Shown: positions 38,567 to 47,569 of the stretch, one piece after another
Layout: the number at the start of each line of letters is the position of its first letter
Numbering within the stretch: the stretch's first letter is position 1
From: Pseudoalteromonas luteoviolacea
Lineage (GTDB): Bacteria > Pseudomonadota > Gammaproteobacteria > Enterobacterales > Alteromonadaceae
Assembly (NCBI RefSeq): GCF_021654285.1
Contig: NZ_JAKFZS010000008.1
Span: 62,001-126,000, forward strand
Length of the DNA: 64,000 nucleotides
Reading direction: 5' to 3'
Position numbers and translations under genes: made by a program
Notes under the pieces: model-generated
Seen by the model: the letters and a program-made list of their open reading frames with translations, nothing else
What the model was told of the DNA's origin: nothing
Database searches by the model: none

Positions 38567-38935
38567 ATGTCAGCACTATCAACCAGTATTACCTTTGATC
38601 AAACAACCTCTCTAATTCTGATGACGGTGCGTGGTAAAGCCGGAGCAGAAGATGTAGTGAATGCCTATAAAGCAGCAAAAGTCTACTCGGAGCAGCATGG
38701 TAGTAAAAAAGTACTTGTGGATGTATCTGAGCTGGAACATAAGTTTGCGGCAATTGACATCGTTAATGTGATGCCAAAAGTGGCTCACTATTTAACAAAT
38801 ATGCAAATTGCTCGGGTAGTCGGTTTTGAAGGTTATATGCACGATTTATTTTTACAAAAAGTTAAAAGGTTCGGTATCCATGCAGAAAACTTTGAATGTT
38901 TTAAATCTGCAAAGGAATGGTTGAGTAACGCATAA
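38567..38935 (+). CDS. STAS/SpoIIAA-like small protein
   Basis: A 122-residue soluble protein. The alternation of LILMTVRGKAGAEDVVNAYK, KKVLVDVSELEHKF and IARVVGFEGYMHDLF fits the SpoIIAA-like/STAS fold with a central beta sheet. The family role is unclear and can involve regulation or membrane association. It has its own gap after ppc and does not look like part of a recognised operon. Confidence 0.7.
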   Translation: MSALSTSITFDQTTSLILMTVRGKAGAEDVVNAYKAAKVYSEQHGSKKVLVDVSELEHKFAAIDIVNVMPKVAHYLTNMQIARVVGFEGYMHDLFLQKVKRFGIHAENFECFKSAKEWLSNA

Positions 38936-38963
38936 AACCTGCGTAAACTGACATGCCATATTC

Positions 38964-38969
38964 TATAAT
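38964..38969 (+). promoter_or_regulatory. TATAAT just upstream of cdd
   Basis: A perfect -10 hexamer ending 9 bp before the cdd start codon. The -35 position has no good match. If used, the mRNA would have a leader of only a few bases. Confidence 0.35.
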
Positions 38970-38978
38970 AATTAAATT

Positions 38979-39833
38979 ATGGTAATAATAGACAGCAAAA
39001 CAGAAGAATATATTTACGATATTGCAAAGCAATCAAACGGTGTTATTGCATCAGATGTGGTATCGGAACTGACCAAAAAGCTCAATTGCGATCGTGAGCA
39101 ATTACAGCAAGCTTTGCTTGTTGTTGCAGCAAAATTTTCTCAAGCGCCTATTTCCTTATTTTTTGTTGGTGCAGTCGCCTTCGACAAAATCACTGGGAAC
39201 CTCTATTTAGGTGCAAACCTTGAATTTAAACATCAAGCATTGTCCTTAGTAGTGCACGCAGAGCAAGCGGCGATTAATAATGCATGGGTTAACGGTGCAA
39301 ATGAGATCACGTCAATAGCGATTAATGCGGCGCCATGTGGGTTTTGCCGTCAATTTATGAATGAGTTAAGCTCAGCTGGTAACTTAAGCATACTACTACC
39401 AACTGGAAAATATACTTTAAGTGAACTGCTTCCCTGTGACTTTGGACCAGGTGATTTGGGCAACGCATCTTCTTTGATGGCAAGCGATGTATCAGATATT
39501 GATATTGATTTACCTATTTCTGAAGCACTCAAGCAACACCTTCGTTATGCATATGTGCCCTATACACAAAATCTGTCTGCTGCTGAGCTTGTGTTAAAAG
39601 ATGGCCGAGCATTTTATGGTCGATATGCAGAAAATGCAGCGTATAGCCCAAGCCTATCGCCAATGAATAGCGTTTTAAGCCAATTAGCTTTAGCAGGCGA
39701 AGCTTTAAATGAAGCGGATGTAGAACGTATTACACTAGTAGAAAAAGCGGGAAATGAAAATCAAAAATCCGTGGCGCAAGCTGTATTAACGAGCTTAAAG
39801 GGTAACTTACCGCTGATACACCACGTATTTTAG
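38979..39833 (+). CDS. cdd: Cytidine deaminase, dimeric type
   Basis: A 284-residue enzyme deaminating cytidine and deoxycytidine in pyrimidine salvage. Zinc and catalytic residues are H93, E95 (VVHAEQAA), C120 and C123 (APCGFCRQ). The length fits the two-domain E. coli-type dimer (294 aa). There is no Shine-Dalgarno, and TATAAT ends 9 bp before the ATG, so the mRNA may be leaderless. It converges on udp across a terminator. Confidence 0.95.
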   Translation: MVIIDSKTEEYIYDIAKQSNGVIASDVVSELTKKLNCDREQLQQALLVVAAKFSQAPISLFFVGAVAFDKITGNLYLGANLEFKHQALSLVVHAEQAAINNAWVNGANEITSIAINAAPCGFCRQFMNELSSAGNLSILLPTGKYTLSELLPCDFGPGDLGNASSLMASDVSDIDIDLPISEALKQHLRYAYVPYTQNLSAAELVLKDGRAFYGRYAENAAYSPSLSPMNSVLSQLALAGEALNEADVERITLVEKAGNENQKSVAQAVLTSLKGNLPLIHHVF

Positions 39834-39836
39834 TAA

Positions 39837-39858
39837 AAAGTAGGCGCCAGCCTACTTT
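39837..39858. terminator. Bidirectional terminator between cdd and udp
   Basis: AAAGTAGGC pairs with GCCTACTTT over 9 bp with a GCCA loop. One arm overlaps the last codons of udp. Confidence 0.75.
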
Positions 39859-40616
39859 GCTTGTGTAAGCAGTATCTCTGCAGCTTTGATAACCACTGAC
39901 ACAGCGCGTTTTTCAACTAACTGGTGGTCAACATCAGGAATTTCTTGTCTCGTACGGTTAACTAATACGCCAGCAACACAAGCTGCTTTAAGCCCAAGCG
40001 CCGCACACATAGTAAATAGCGTTGCCGATTCCATCTCATAATTCATAACGTTAAGCTTTTGCCACTCTTCACATGAGCCTTGGAATGCTTTAGAAACATA
40101 ACCAGAGAAGGTGTCATAGCGCTCTTGTCCAGGGTAGAAAGTGTCGCTAGATGCTGTAATGCCCGTGTGGTATGGCACGCCTTCAAACTCACAAGCTTGT
40201 ACCATTGCTTGCGTGCTATGGAAATCAGATACCGCAGGGTAAGCCAACGGCGCAAAGTGTTGACTCGCACCATCCAATCTTACAGAGGCAGTACTGACAA
40301 GAATGTCACCTTCATCAATTTGCGGTTGAATTGCACCTGTTGTTCCGATGCGTAGGAAAGTTTTGATACCAAGCTGAGCAAGCTCTTCAACAGCAATTGA
40401 AGTCGATGGTCCGCCTATTCCCGTTGAGCAGACAACCACAGGGTGTTCTTTGATTGTCGCAAGGTAAATGTGAAATTCACGTGTTTGTGCAAGGCAAATA
40501 GCATTATCTAATTGCTGTGCAATACGCTTTGAGCGTTCAGGGTCGCCAGGTACGATAGCAAGTGTTGCCCCTTGAAGATCTGCTTTGGTCAACCCTAAGT
40601 GAAATACCTTTTCCAT
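39852..40616 (-). CDS. udp: Uridine phosphorylase
   Basis: A 254-residue cytosolic enzyme splitting uridine into uracil and ribose-1-phosphate. It matches E. coli Udp in length and motifs: [13 protein letters not shown] (phosphate site), [25 protein letters not shown] and [10 protein letters not shown]. It is convergent with cdd, and the two act consecutively on cytidine through uridine. An inverted repeat GGACA-CA-TGTCC lies upstream at 40674-40685. Confidence 0.96.
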   Translation of the reverse strand: MEKVFHLGLTKADLQGATLAIVPGDPERSKRIAQQLDNAICLAQTREFHIYLATIKEHPVVVCSTGIGGPSTSIAVEELAQLGIKTFLRIGTTGAIQPQIDEGDILVSTASVRLDGASQHFAPLAYPAVSDFHSTQAMVQACEFEGVPYHTGITASSDTFYPGQERYDTFSGYVSKAFQGSCEEWQKLNVMNYEMESATLFTMCAALGLKAACVAGVLVNRTRQEIPDVDHQLVEKRAVSVVIKAAEILLTQAK

Positions 40617-40673
40617 AAAAAACCTTTCTGTGTTCTAAAACGTAATGGTTAAAGTTAGCGAGATTTAAGTACA

Positions 40674-40685
40674 GGACACATGTCC
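40674..40685. promoter_or_regulatory. Inverted repeat upstream of udp
   Basis: GGACA-CA-TGTCC, about 58 bp upstream of the udp start. It could be an operator. No CRP consensus is evident, so I do not assign a regulator. Confidence 0.3.
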
Positions 40686-40847
40686 GCTGTGTCGGTGCAA
40701 GTTGGTCAACTGGTTACTTTAAAAACGAGCTTGGTTGCAATACAGGTAAACTTGTTACTAGTTAACTCATAATATCGATTTGATCAATAAAAATATAAGT
40801 GAACTATTGCCATGCTTGCATGTTGGGCTTCGCTAATCTAAACCTTA

Positions 40848-40861
40848 ATATAGCAATGTAG
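40848..40861 (+). promoter_or_regulatory. Candidate sRNA-pairing site in the DUF2189 leader
   Basis: ATATAGCAATGTAG, immediately before the Shine-Dalgarno AGAGG, is complementary to the RyhB-like RNA over 14 positions with one bulged C on the sRNA side; 10 of these are contiguous. Pairing would sit next to the ribosome site. Confidence 0.4.
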
Positions 40862-40874
40862 AGAGGACAATTTT

Positions 40875-41654
40875 ATGCCAACATCTCACTCAGTAGATAA
40901 AAATCCAGAGTTTGCTCGGTGTTTAGAGAGTAATCAAATAGCTGCACTAGCCCCGCTTCACTGGTTATCATTAGGTTGTAAGGATATTGTTAGGGCGCCA
41001 ATTCTTAGCTTAGTATACGGTTTGGTTTTTAGTATTATTCCTGCATTTATCATGTGGCTTGTTTTTCAGTCAGGTACGCATTTAGTGATTTTACCTGCTT
41101 CAGTCGCATTCGCATTGATTGGTCCGGCATTTGCCGCTGGGTTGTATGATGTTGCTTGGGAGCTAGAAAAAGGCCACAAGCCAACACTGATGCACAGCTT
41201 AAAGTCTATGTTTAGAAACCCAGCTGGTGAGTGGGGTTTTGCAATCTTATTAATGGTGATCATGATAGTCTGGATGCGCTTGGCGGCACTAATACATGCG
41301 CTTTACCCAAATGTACCAAACCCTAATTTCGAGCAGCTGTCTGCCTTTTTAGCATTGGGCTCCATCGTTGGTGGCATTCTTATGATGGCAGTGTTTGCCA
41401 TTTCGGCGTTTACACCTCAAATTATGATGGAACGCCGTGTTGACATAATGACTGCGGTAGTGTCCTCCATTCATGCTGTGGGGACCAATGTCCCCGCGAT
41501 GATTGTGTGGGGCTTATCGATCGCCACGCTTGTTGTTATCGGGTTCTTAACTGGCGCAGCAGGCTTTATCATCATCATGCCGTTGTTATCTTACGCAAGT
41601 TGGCATGGCTATATAGCCATTATAAAAACGAAAAAACCCAGAGGATACGAATAA
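40875..41654 (+). CDS. DUF2189-family membrane protein
   Basis: A 259-residue inner-membrane protein with about six transmembrane segments. The N-terminal APLHWLSLGCKDIVRAPILSL and mid-region FAAGLYDVAWELEKG are typical of DUF2189 proteins. No function is established; in other bacteria some lie near cytochrome-oxidase genes, which I recall only loosely. Ribosome site AGAGG. The leader has a possible small-RNA pairing site. Confidence 0.85.
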   Translation: MPTSHSVDKNPEFARCLESNQIAALAPLHWLSLGCKDIVRAPILSLVYGLVFSIIPAFIMWLVFQSGTHLVILPASVAFALIGPAFAAGLYDVAWELEKGHKPTLMHSLKSMFRNPAGEWGFAILLMVIMIVWMRLAALIHALYPNVPNPNFEQLSAFLALGSIVGGILMMAVFAISAFTPQIMMERRVDIMTAVVSSIHAVGTNVPAMIVWGLSIATLVVIGFLTGAAGFIIIMPLLSYASWHGYIAIIKTKKPRGYE

Positions 41655-41676
41655 CTAGACATCATCTGTGAATATT

Positions 41677-41716
41677 CAACCGCTTAGAGTAAAACGCAAT
41701 TTCCTCTTAGCGGTTG
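41677..41716 (+). terminator. Hairpin after the DUF2189 gene
   Basis: CAACCGCTTAGAG pairs with CTCTTAGCGGTTG over 13 positions with one mismatch and a 14-nt loop. The T run after it is weak. Confidence 0.55.
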
Positions 41717-41938
41717 ACTTATATTTCCACCATGTTATATCAGCGTTATTCTAATTGTAATTTTCTCTTAGCTCATTATTTATAATAATAACCCCCTTGA
41801 ATTTAAAGCGTTTTTTCAATTTCGTTTTGATAAACCTAATGGGGAATACGATTGGAAATGGGTTAAATTCAATAGCGGAATACGTTTTTGAAGTAGAGTT
41901 AATTTAGCATGATTATGCAAATTATTGAGGAGCACGCT

Positions 41939-43051
41939 ATGAGCAACAGCAAATCACAATACCTTGAAAAACTAGAAAATTGTTTGTGTCCACCAGGTGA
42001 CGGTGTTTTCACTGTAAATACAGCTAAGGAGCGTAAGGACGCACTTAGACAAAAGTTATATGGTCAAACAGAAGGTGTTGAAGCGCTTTGGAAAGACTCG
42101 CTACAAGCAATTGATGCGAGTGAGCATAAAGCCGCGATTTTAGGTATTAGCTCTGACTGTGGTGGTGGTATTTTACGTGGTGCAAACTGGGGTCCACTGT
42201 TTTTAAGAAGTACTTTAATAGAGCAACAGCCGCAAACATCAGCATTTGATTTAGGTGATGTTCGTGTTATTCCTCACTTACTTCATGACAAGTATTTAAA
42301 TGAAGGTACGATCTCAAACTGTCAAAAAGCGCTTTATCAAGACGAAAACAGTGAGTACTTTGTGGCACCGCTTTCAATCACTGAAGACGTCTGTGACGGT
42401 TTTTATAAGCATTATCCAGATAAAGGTGTATTTGGTATTGGCGGTGACCACTCTATCAGTTACCCACTTACAAAAGCCTACTTAAAAGCAAAAAGAGAGC
42501 AGGGCAAGCGTACGGCTATCATTCATTTTGATGCGCACACTGACTTGTTAGTAGAAAGATTAGGCATCGATCTGTGCTTTGGCTCTTGGTGTACTCACAT
42601 TCTTGAATTTTTACCGGCTCCACATCATCTTATCCAGTTTGGCATTCGTTCAAGCGGAAAAGCGAAAGAGCACTGGGAAGGTACTTTTGGCGTTAAGCAG
42701 CATTGGGCACATGAAATTCGCGAAAAAGGTGCAGACGCAATTGTTGCTGGTGTTATTGAGCAGCTTAAAGCTGATAATGTTGATGAGCTGTACGTTAGCT
42801 TTGACATCGATGCCCTTGATGAAGAGTTTGCTGCGGCGACAGGTACACCTGAAACAGGCGGTTTAACACCTGAAGAAGCGCTTACGATTTTGAAAGCACT
42901 TGCTAAAGAGTTCCCAATTACAGGTGCTGATATGATGGAAATTGCACCGTTTACAGATAGTTCTTTAGCTGGGCAATCTAGCTCAGAAACGACTTTACGA
43001 GAAGGGGCTAAGATCTCAGCATTTTTGATTGATGCAATGAACAAAGCATAA
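41939..43051 (+). CDS. Arginase/agmatinase/formiminoglutamase-family ureohydrolase
   Basis: A 370-residue enzyme of the ureohydrolase superfamily, cleaving a guanidino or formimino group. All six manganese ligands are visible: H171 (GGDHS), D198, H200 and D202 (HFDAHTD), D289 and D291 (SFDIDALD). The N-terminal domain of about 60 residues is longer than in classic arginases, and the substrate is not determined by these motifs. The ATG at 41939 is supported by GAGGAG six nt upstream, against an earlier in-frame start at 41909. It is a single gene; no histidine or arginine catabolic neighbours. Confidence 0.9.
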   Translation: MSNSKSQYLEKLENCLCPPGDGVFTVNTAKERKDALRQKLYGQTEGVEALWKDSLQAIDASEHKAAILGISSDCGGGILRGANWGPLFLRSTLIEQQPQTSAFDLGDVRVIPHLLHDKYLNEGTISNCQKALYQDENSEYFVAPLSITEDVCDGFYKHYPDKGVFGIGGDHSISYPLTKAYLKAKREQGKRTAIIHFDAHTDLLVERLGIDLCFGSWCTHILEFLPAPHHLIQFGIRSSGKAKEHWEGTFGVKQHWAHEIREKGADAIVAGVIEQLKADNVDELYVSFDIDALDEEFAAATGTPETGGLTPEEALTILKALAKEFPITGADMMEIAPFTDSSLAGQSSSETTLREGAKISAFLIDAMNKA

Positions 43052-43061
43052 GCTCAGATAT

Positions 43062-43089
43062 GATGAGAGGGGTATTTGCTCCTTTCATC
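43062..43089 (+). terminator. Hairpin after the ureohydrolase gene
   Basis: GATGAGAGG pairs with CCTTTCATC with one mismatch and a 10-nt loop, followed by ACCTTT. Confidence 0.55.
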
Positions 43090-43201
43090 ACCTTTAACTC
43101 CCCTGTGAATACCCAATTCAAATATCTTTTCCTACACATTTCACAGAGTATCGATTCTTACCTATAGTTTGTATAAATATACCTAGTCTGATTGGAGAGA
43201 A

Positions 43202-43912
43202 GTGTTGTATTTGTGGGTGCTTGGATGCTATTTCTTTTTGTTTGCGACATTCGCTCAAGCTAATTATACGCTCAATATAGTGACTGAAAACTTTCCTAAG
43301 TTTCAATATCTTAATGGTGAAGGCGAATTAGTTGGCAGTGCGGTAGACAAAGTTAAAGCGGTATTAGATGAGTCAAAAATAAACTATAGAATTTCTGTGC
43401 AGAGTTGGACGACGGCATACAATACAGCAGCACGAGATGAGAATACGTGTATCTTCTCGATGGCTAAAAATGAAGTCCGCAGTGAAAAGTTTAATTGGAT
43501 TTTCCCCATTAGTAAGTTTACAACTTCCTTTTATGCGCTCAAGTCGTCGCAAATTTCTCTAGAAACAATAGAAGACACAAAGCAGTATAAAGTTGCAGTG
43601 ATCAAAGATAACTACAGTCACCAGTTTTTAATTAAGAATGGGTTTATTGAAGGGTACAATTTAGTATTAATAAACTCATTTGACCGAGTATTTGAGTTAC
43701 TTGCAACGAGGCGAAAGTTTGTCGACTTGGTTATTTTAAGCGACAACCAGTTTGAATTTAAGAGGCAGAATGAGCCCAATAGCGCGTTATTAGAGCCGGT
43801 GTTAACCCTGCGCAATTTGGATACTGAACTATATTTTGCCTGTAATAAAGGTCTTTCACCTCATGTGATGAGGAGAATTACCAGTAGTTATGAAAAGCTT
43901 AAATTGAATTGA
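43202..43912 (+). CDS. Orphan periplasmic substrate-binding protein
   Basis: A 236-residue exported protein with a GTG start supported by GGAGAG just upstream. The signal peptide ends near FAQA. The mature part begins NYTLNIVTENFPKFQYLNGE, typical of family-3 solute-binding proteins, with later AVIKDNYSHQFL and DLVILSDNQF. No permease is nearby. It is a distant relative in layout of the protein at 2574-3359. Ligand unknown. Confidence 0.83.
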   Translation: MLYLWVLGCYFFLFATFAQANYTLNIVTENFPKFQYLNGEGELVGSAVDKVKAVLDESKINYRISVQSWTTAYNTAARDENTCIFSMAKNEVRSEKFNWIFPISKFTTSFYALKSSQISLETIEDTKQYKVAVIKDNYSHQFLIKNGFIEGYNLVLINSFDRVFELLATRRKFVDLVILSDNQFEFKRQNEPNSALLEPVLTLRNLDTELYFACNKGLSPHVMRRITSSYEKLKLN

Positions 43913-43951
43913 TTTTATCAGCAAGAGGCGTTCACCTCTCACTGTCAGTAG

Positions 43952-44203
43952 TTACTTTTTTTGAGGACTGGTTGGCCATGCAAAGCCGTGAAAAGTGTCT
44001 AAATATAGCTGTTCAACTTTGTCTCTAGCCCAAGGCGTTTTGCGCAAAAACTTTAAACTAGACTTAACTGAGGGGTCTTTTTTAAAGCAGTTGATGTCAA
44101 CATGCTGCGCCATTTCCTCCCAGCCTAGCTCAGCTTCAAGCTTTTCAACTATGTCTTGTAGTTTTACACCATGGAGTGGGTTATTTGGTTGCTGTGTACT
44201 CAT
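43952..44203 (-). CDS. VF530-family (DUF2132) DNA-binding protein
   Basis: An 83-residue protein matching the VF530/DUF2132 signature: [36 protein letters not shown] and [13 protein letters not shown] structure-based DNA-binding role has been proposed for the family. It lies between small genes of unknown function. Confidence 0.9.
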   Translation of the reverse strand: MSTQQPNNPLHGVKLQDIVEKLEAELGWEEMAQHVDINCFKKDPSVKSSLKFLRKTPWARDKVEQLYLDTFHGFAWPTSPQKK

Positions 44204-44228
44204 GTTTAAACCTAAAATTCGTGACGCG

Positions 44229-44525
44229 CTAGTGTACTCTTATCTTACCTCTGAGATCCAGCCTTTTAGGCTGCCCATTTTCATCGAGTTTTAACCATAC
44301 TAGCTGGCTATCTGGTTGGTTTGTATATTTGTGACTGCACACATACAGTTCATTAAACTGTTTGATTAATGACCCTTCGCTGTATTGAGATGAATTGAAC
44401 CAGCAAACGCGCTGCGGCGAGTCAATAAATACTCTTGGCGAATTTTCTTTTGCATTTAATGGCAAACAAGATAAAAAAAGTATTAAAAATGATAAAAAAT
44501 TGATCTTATACATGGCATTACTCAT
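44229..44525 (-). CDS. Small exported protein, DUF1496-like
   Basis: A 98-residue protein with a hydrophobic signal segment ([18 protein letters not shown]). The mature part has two Cys in [14 protein letters not shown] and ELYVCSHK, a pattern resembling DUF1496. The start is uncertain between ATG 44525 and ATG 44513. Function unknown; probably periplasmic with one disulfide. Confidence 0.68.
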   Translation of the reverse strand: MSNAMYKINFLSFLILFLSCLPLNAKENSPRVFIDSPQRVCWFNSSQYSEGSLIKQFNELYVCSHKYTNQPDSQLVWLKLDENGQPKRLDLRGKIRVH

Positions 44526-44705
44526 AGTCTGGGCTAATGTTTATTAGGTCGAAGTACGTTTATCGGCACTAATGTTACTGTAACAACCTAGTACTGAAAA
44601 CGGCTGTTCAAAAGGATTGTCAGCGGCAAAACCGTCTGAACGATTATATTAAAATGTAAGCACAAGTCATGCCCGAATGGTAGCTTGATTGTAATAGGGG
44701 GAAGT

Positions 44706-44936
44706 ATGGCATTTGACACTCAGTTAATGGCGGAGCTAGAACTATTGGCAAAATTTCCAAGGAGTAGTTTGCACCAAGGCCTCAAAATACATAGCAGTGC
44801 GGATCAAAGCATTTTGGCAGCAGCGGAGCGGCTATTTGCGAAAGGCGTAATAGATAGACCTGATGGGGGTTATTTGACTGACTTGGGTCACGACCTACTG
44901 TCTCATATTGACCAAGTCCATGGGGCATTAAAATAA
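44706..44936 (+). CDS. TIGR02647-like small protein
   Basis: A 76-residue protein. The ATG at 44706 follows AGGGGGAAGT, so I reject an in-frame start seven codons earlier. HQGLKIHSSADQSILAAAER, LFAKGVIDRPDGGYLTDLG and a short C-terminal helix match TIGR02647 proteins, which are sometimes annotated as DNA-binding. It converges on maiA. Confidence 0.8.
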   Translation: MAFDTQLMAELELLAKFPRSSLHQGLKIHSSADQSILAAAERLFAKGVIDRPDGGYLTDLGHDLLSHIDQVHGALK

Positions 44937-44943
44937 CGCCCCA
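44921..44943. terminator. Hairpin between the TIGR02647 gene and maiA
   Basis: TGGGGC pairs with GCCCCA, extended by TTA/TAA across one mismatch, spanning the stop codon of the plus-strand gene. Confidence 0.5.
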
Positions 44944-44956
44944 ATACTTGATTTAA

Positions 44957-45583
44957 TTAAGCTGCATCCGGTTGATTTTCGGGTGCTGCTTTAATAAATG
45001 CTTCCAACGTGTTGCAGTGTGCGTAAATGGCTGCAATTTTTGGAAACTGCGTCATATCGACTTTAAAACGCAGTGCATTAAATACCTGTGGTACCAGGCA
45101 AAGGTCTGCCAACGTCGGTTGCTCGCCAAAGCAGAAAGGTCCTTCACCTAATGTAGGTTCTAGCTTTTTGAAGCCCTCAATGATCCAGTGTTTATACCAA
45201 GTCGTTTTTTGCTCATCAGTTACGTTTAATTCACCACTTAAATATTTAAGAACACGCAAATTATCAATAGGGTGAATATCACATGCAATGGCATAACTGA
45301 AATTACGTACCTGTGCTTTTTGCCATGGATCTGATGGCAAAAGAGGTGTGTTAGGGTGTGTTTCTTCTAGCCACTCTAATATTGCTAAAGATTGCGCTAA
45401 AGTACCTTGCTCAGTTTCCATTGCTGGCAACAGGCCTTGTGGGTTTTTATCTGTATAAGGTACTTGTTGTTGTTCAGATTTTAAGAGGTTAACAGCTTCA
45501 AGCTGATGCTCAATACCTTTCAGGTTGAGCGCAATGCGAACGCGATAGGCCGCCGACGAACGAAAGTAAGTATATAGTTTCAT
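44957..45583 (-). CDS. maiA: Maleylacetoacetate isomerase
   Basis: A 208-residue zeta-class glutathione transferase that isomerises maleylacetoacetate to fumarylacetoacetate in tyrosine breakdown. The active-site SSAAYRVRIALNLKG at residues 9-23 is diagnostic. It lies 75 bp downstream of hmgA, which makes its substrate, so the two form an operon. A hairpin lies between them. The next enzyme, fumarylacetoacetase, is not in the window. Confidence 0.94.
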   Translation of the reverse strand: MKLYTYFRSSAAYRVRIALNLKGIEHQLEAVNLLKSEQQQVPYTDKNPQGLLPAMETEQGTLAQSLAILEWLEETHPNTPLLPSDPWQKAQVRNFSYAIACDIHPIDNLRVLKYLSGELNVTDEQKTTWYKHWIIEGFKKLEPTLGEGPFCFGEQPTLADLCLVPQVFNALRFKVDMTQFPKIAAIYAHCNTLEAFIKAAPENQPDAA

Positions 45584-45606
45584 TTTAAATCCTTATTCAC
45601 GACAAA

Positions 45607-45624
45607 GGCCACATTGCAGTGGCC
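45607..45624 (-). terminator. Intercistronic hairpin between hmgA and maiA
   Basis: GGCCAC pairs with GTGGCC around a 6-nt loop. The minus-strand tail is only weakly T-rich. It may attenuate or stabilise the mRNA. Confidence 0.45.
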
Positions 45625-45658
45625 AATATACATATAGTTTTTTAAGCAGATTTATCTA

Positions 45659-46954
45659 TTATGCACCTTTGAAGTACTTTTTGATGCCTTTCCAACAATC
45701 TGAATAGTTTGGTTGGCGTTCTTTGCCTTCCAGCGCATATTTAGTTGGAGAAATCACATAACGAGATTCAAACATAAACGCCAAGGTATTCTCGTAGCGC
45801 TGCGGTTCAAGTTCTGCGTTTGAGGCTTTTTCAAATACATCAGCTTCAGGACCATGTGGAGACATGCAGTTATGCAAGCTCATGCCACCAGGCACAAAAC
45901 CATGCTCTTTTGCGTCATATACACCTTCGATAAGGCCCATAAATTCACTCATGATGTTACGGTGATAATATGGTGGGCGGAACGTGTTCTCTGCAACCAT
46001 CCAACGTGGTGGGAAGATAACAAAATCAACATTAGCAACGCCTTCTTCGCTTGAAGGAGACGTCAAGACTGTGAAAATTGAAGGATCTGGATGGTCAAAG
46101 CTCACTGTATTCATCACGTTGAAACGCGAGAGGTCATATTTATATGGTGCGCTGTTACCTGTCCATGCAACCACATCCAGTGGAGAATGTCCGATATCAC
46201 AACGGAATAGGTTGCCATTGAATTTAGCGACAAGTTCAAAGTCACCTTCTAAGTCTTCAAATGCTGCGACAGGGTATTGGAAATCACGCTCATTGGTGTA
46301 ACCATTTGCGCCAACTGGTCCACGTTCAGGTAAAACATAAGGGTGACCATAGTTTTCGCAAATATAACCACGTACATGTTCACTAATTAGCTCAACGCGG
46401 AACTTAAGACCGCGTGGGATAACTGCAATTTCCCCCGGTTTAATTGCTAGCTTACCGCACTCTGTATGTAATACGAGCTCACCTTGTTGAGGTACAAATA
46501 ATAACTCACCATCAGCATTATAAAAGTATCGACCTTCCATTGAGGCATTGGCAACGTATACATGAATGCCAATACCTACTTGGCCATTTGCACTGCCATT
46601 GGCAGCCATTGTAATTAGACCATCAATAAAGTCTGTTTTCTCAGTAGGCACTTCAACTGGGTTCCAACGTAGCATTGACGGTGGCGTTGGTACTTCTGTA
46701 ATAGGACCTGTTCTCACTAAGCCATTGCCCATTGGTTGGTACTCACCTTGTAAAACAGATGGGCGAATACGATAAAACCAATTTCTGCGGTTTTCAGCGC
46801 GAGGTGCTGTAAATGCAGTTGTATTATATTGCTCTGCGTATAGGTCGTATTTCACTTTTTGCGGTGAAAACTGTCCAACTGGTAACGCGCCTGGTAGGGC
46901 TTCAGTTTCAAATTCGTTACCAAATCCTGTCAAATAGTCGAATTCTGTACTCAT
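45659..46954 (-). CDS. hmgA: Homogentisate 1,2-dioxygenase
   Basis: A 431-residue iron dioxygenase that opens the homogentisate ring in tyrosine and phenylalanine catabolism. The start at 46954 ([20 protein letters not shown]) matches the family N-terminus; an upstream ATG at 46996 would add 14 residues and run through the regulator operator. Segments [19 protein letters not shown] and [15 protein letters not shown] carry the iron ligands. It is divergent from a MarR-type regulator across the palindrome 46989-47004. Loss of this enzyme gives brown pigment in many bacteria. Confidence 0.96.
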   Translation of the reverse strand: MSTEFDYLTGFGNEFETEALPGALPVGQFSPQKVKYDLYAEQYNTTAFTAPRAENRRNWFYRIRPSVLQGEYQPMGNGLVRTGPITEVPTPPSMLRWNPVEVPTEKTDFIDGLITMAANGSANGQVGIGIHVYVANASMEGRYFYNADGELLFVPQQGELVLHTECGKLAIKPGEIAVIPRGLKFRVELISEHVRGYICENYGHPYVLPERGPVGANGYTNERDFQYPVAAFEDLEGDFELVAKFNGNLFRCDIGHSPLDVVAWTGNSAPYKYDLSRFNVMNTVSFDHPDPSIFTVLTSPSSEEGVANVDFVIFPPRWMVAENTFRPPYYHRNIMSEFMGLIEGVYDAKEHGFVPGGMSLHNCMSPHGPEADVFEKASNAELEPQRYENTLAFMFESRYVISPTKYALEGKERQPNYSDCWKGIKKYFKGA

Positions 46955-46988
46955 TTTGCGTAGACTCCATTGATGTTTTCTGTAAGAT

Positions 46989-47004
46989 ACTCTCATGTGA
47001 GAGT
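46989..47004. promoter_or_regulatory. Perfect inverted repeat between hmgA and the MarR regulator
   Basis: ACTCTCA-TG-TGAGAGT, with 7-bp perfect arms, lies about 35 bp upstream of hmgA. A further TGAGAG half-site occurs at 47055-47060. This is the likely operator of the adjacent MarR protein. Confidence 0.7.
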
Positions 47005-47072
47005 AATTGCAAACATCCTGATAAAGATGTACTGTAAATTAATAATTACAAAAATGAGAGGTGCTTTGCACT

Positions 47073-47519
47073 GTGAGTGAATCAAAGATTTTAGATATTA
47101 GCCAATTTTTGCCTTATCAACTTGTCGCCTTGTCTACCAAGGTAAGTGACGATTTTGCACACGTTTATAGCCAAGAAGCCGGGTTAACTCAGGCTCAGTG
47201 GCGTGTGCTCTCGCATGTGATAAATATTCAATTTGCAACGGCGAAGCAGATTTGTGAGTTAGCTAATATGGATAAATCGACTGTGTCACGTGCAATAAAG
47301 CAATTAGAGCAGAAGCAATTCCTTCGTCTTAATCAGCACCCGAACGATAAGCGTGCAACAGTTATAGAATGCACTGATATGGGATTCGATTTGTATAAAC
47401 AGCTGACGCCGAAAGCGTTAGAGTGGGAGCAAGCTTTGTTAGAAAATTTCTCTGAAGGCGAAAAAGATACTCTGAAAAAGCTTATCTCAAAATTATCACA
47501 AAGCGTTGATAAAGAGTAG
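47073..47519 (+). CDS. MarR-family regulator, likely of homogentisate genes
   Basis: A 148-residue winged-helix regulator. The recognition region FATAKQICELANMDKSTVSR and the wing PNDKRATVIECTDMG are clear. No ATG fits; a GTG at 47073 is preferred over the GTG at 47061 because GAGAGG is better spaced. It is divergent from hmgA with a perfect inverted repeat between. By analogy with HmgR proteins it would derepress hmgA and maiA when homogentisate is present; the ligand is inferred. Confidence 0.87.
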   Translation: MSESKILDISQFLPYQLVALSTKVSDDFAHVYSQEAGLTQAQWRVLSHVINIQFATAKQICELANMDKSTVSRAIKQLEQKQFLRLNQHPNDKRATVIECTDMGFDLYKQLTPKALEWEQALLENFSEGEKDTLKKLISKLSQSVDKE

Positions 47520-47527
47520 GCTAGAAA

Positions 47528-47557
47528 TGGCGCATCACGATATACTTGTATGCGCCA
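47528..47557. terminator. Hairpin between the MarR gene and the next convergent gene
   Basis: TGGCGCAT pairs with ATGCGCCA over 8 bp with a 14-nt loop. Confidence 0.5.
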
Positions 47558-47569
47558 AAGCTTATCGCC

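Noticed and set aside
42625..43044. 139-codon minus-strand frame inside the ureohydrolase gene
   Set aside because: Antisense to the metal-binding region, Ser/Ala-rich shadow.
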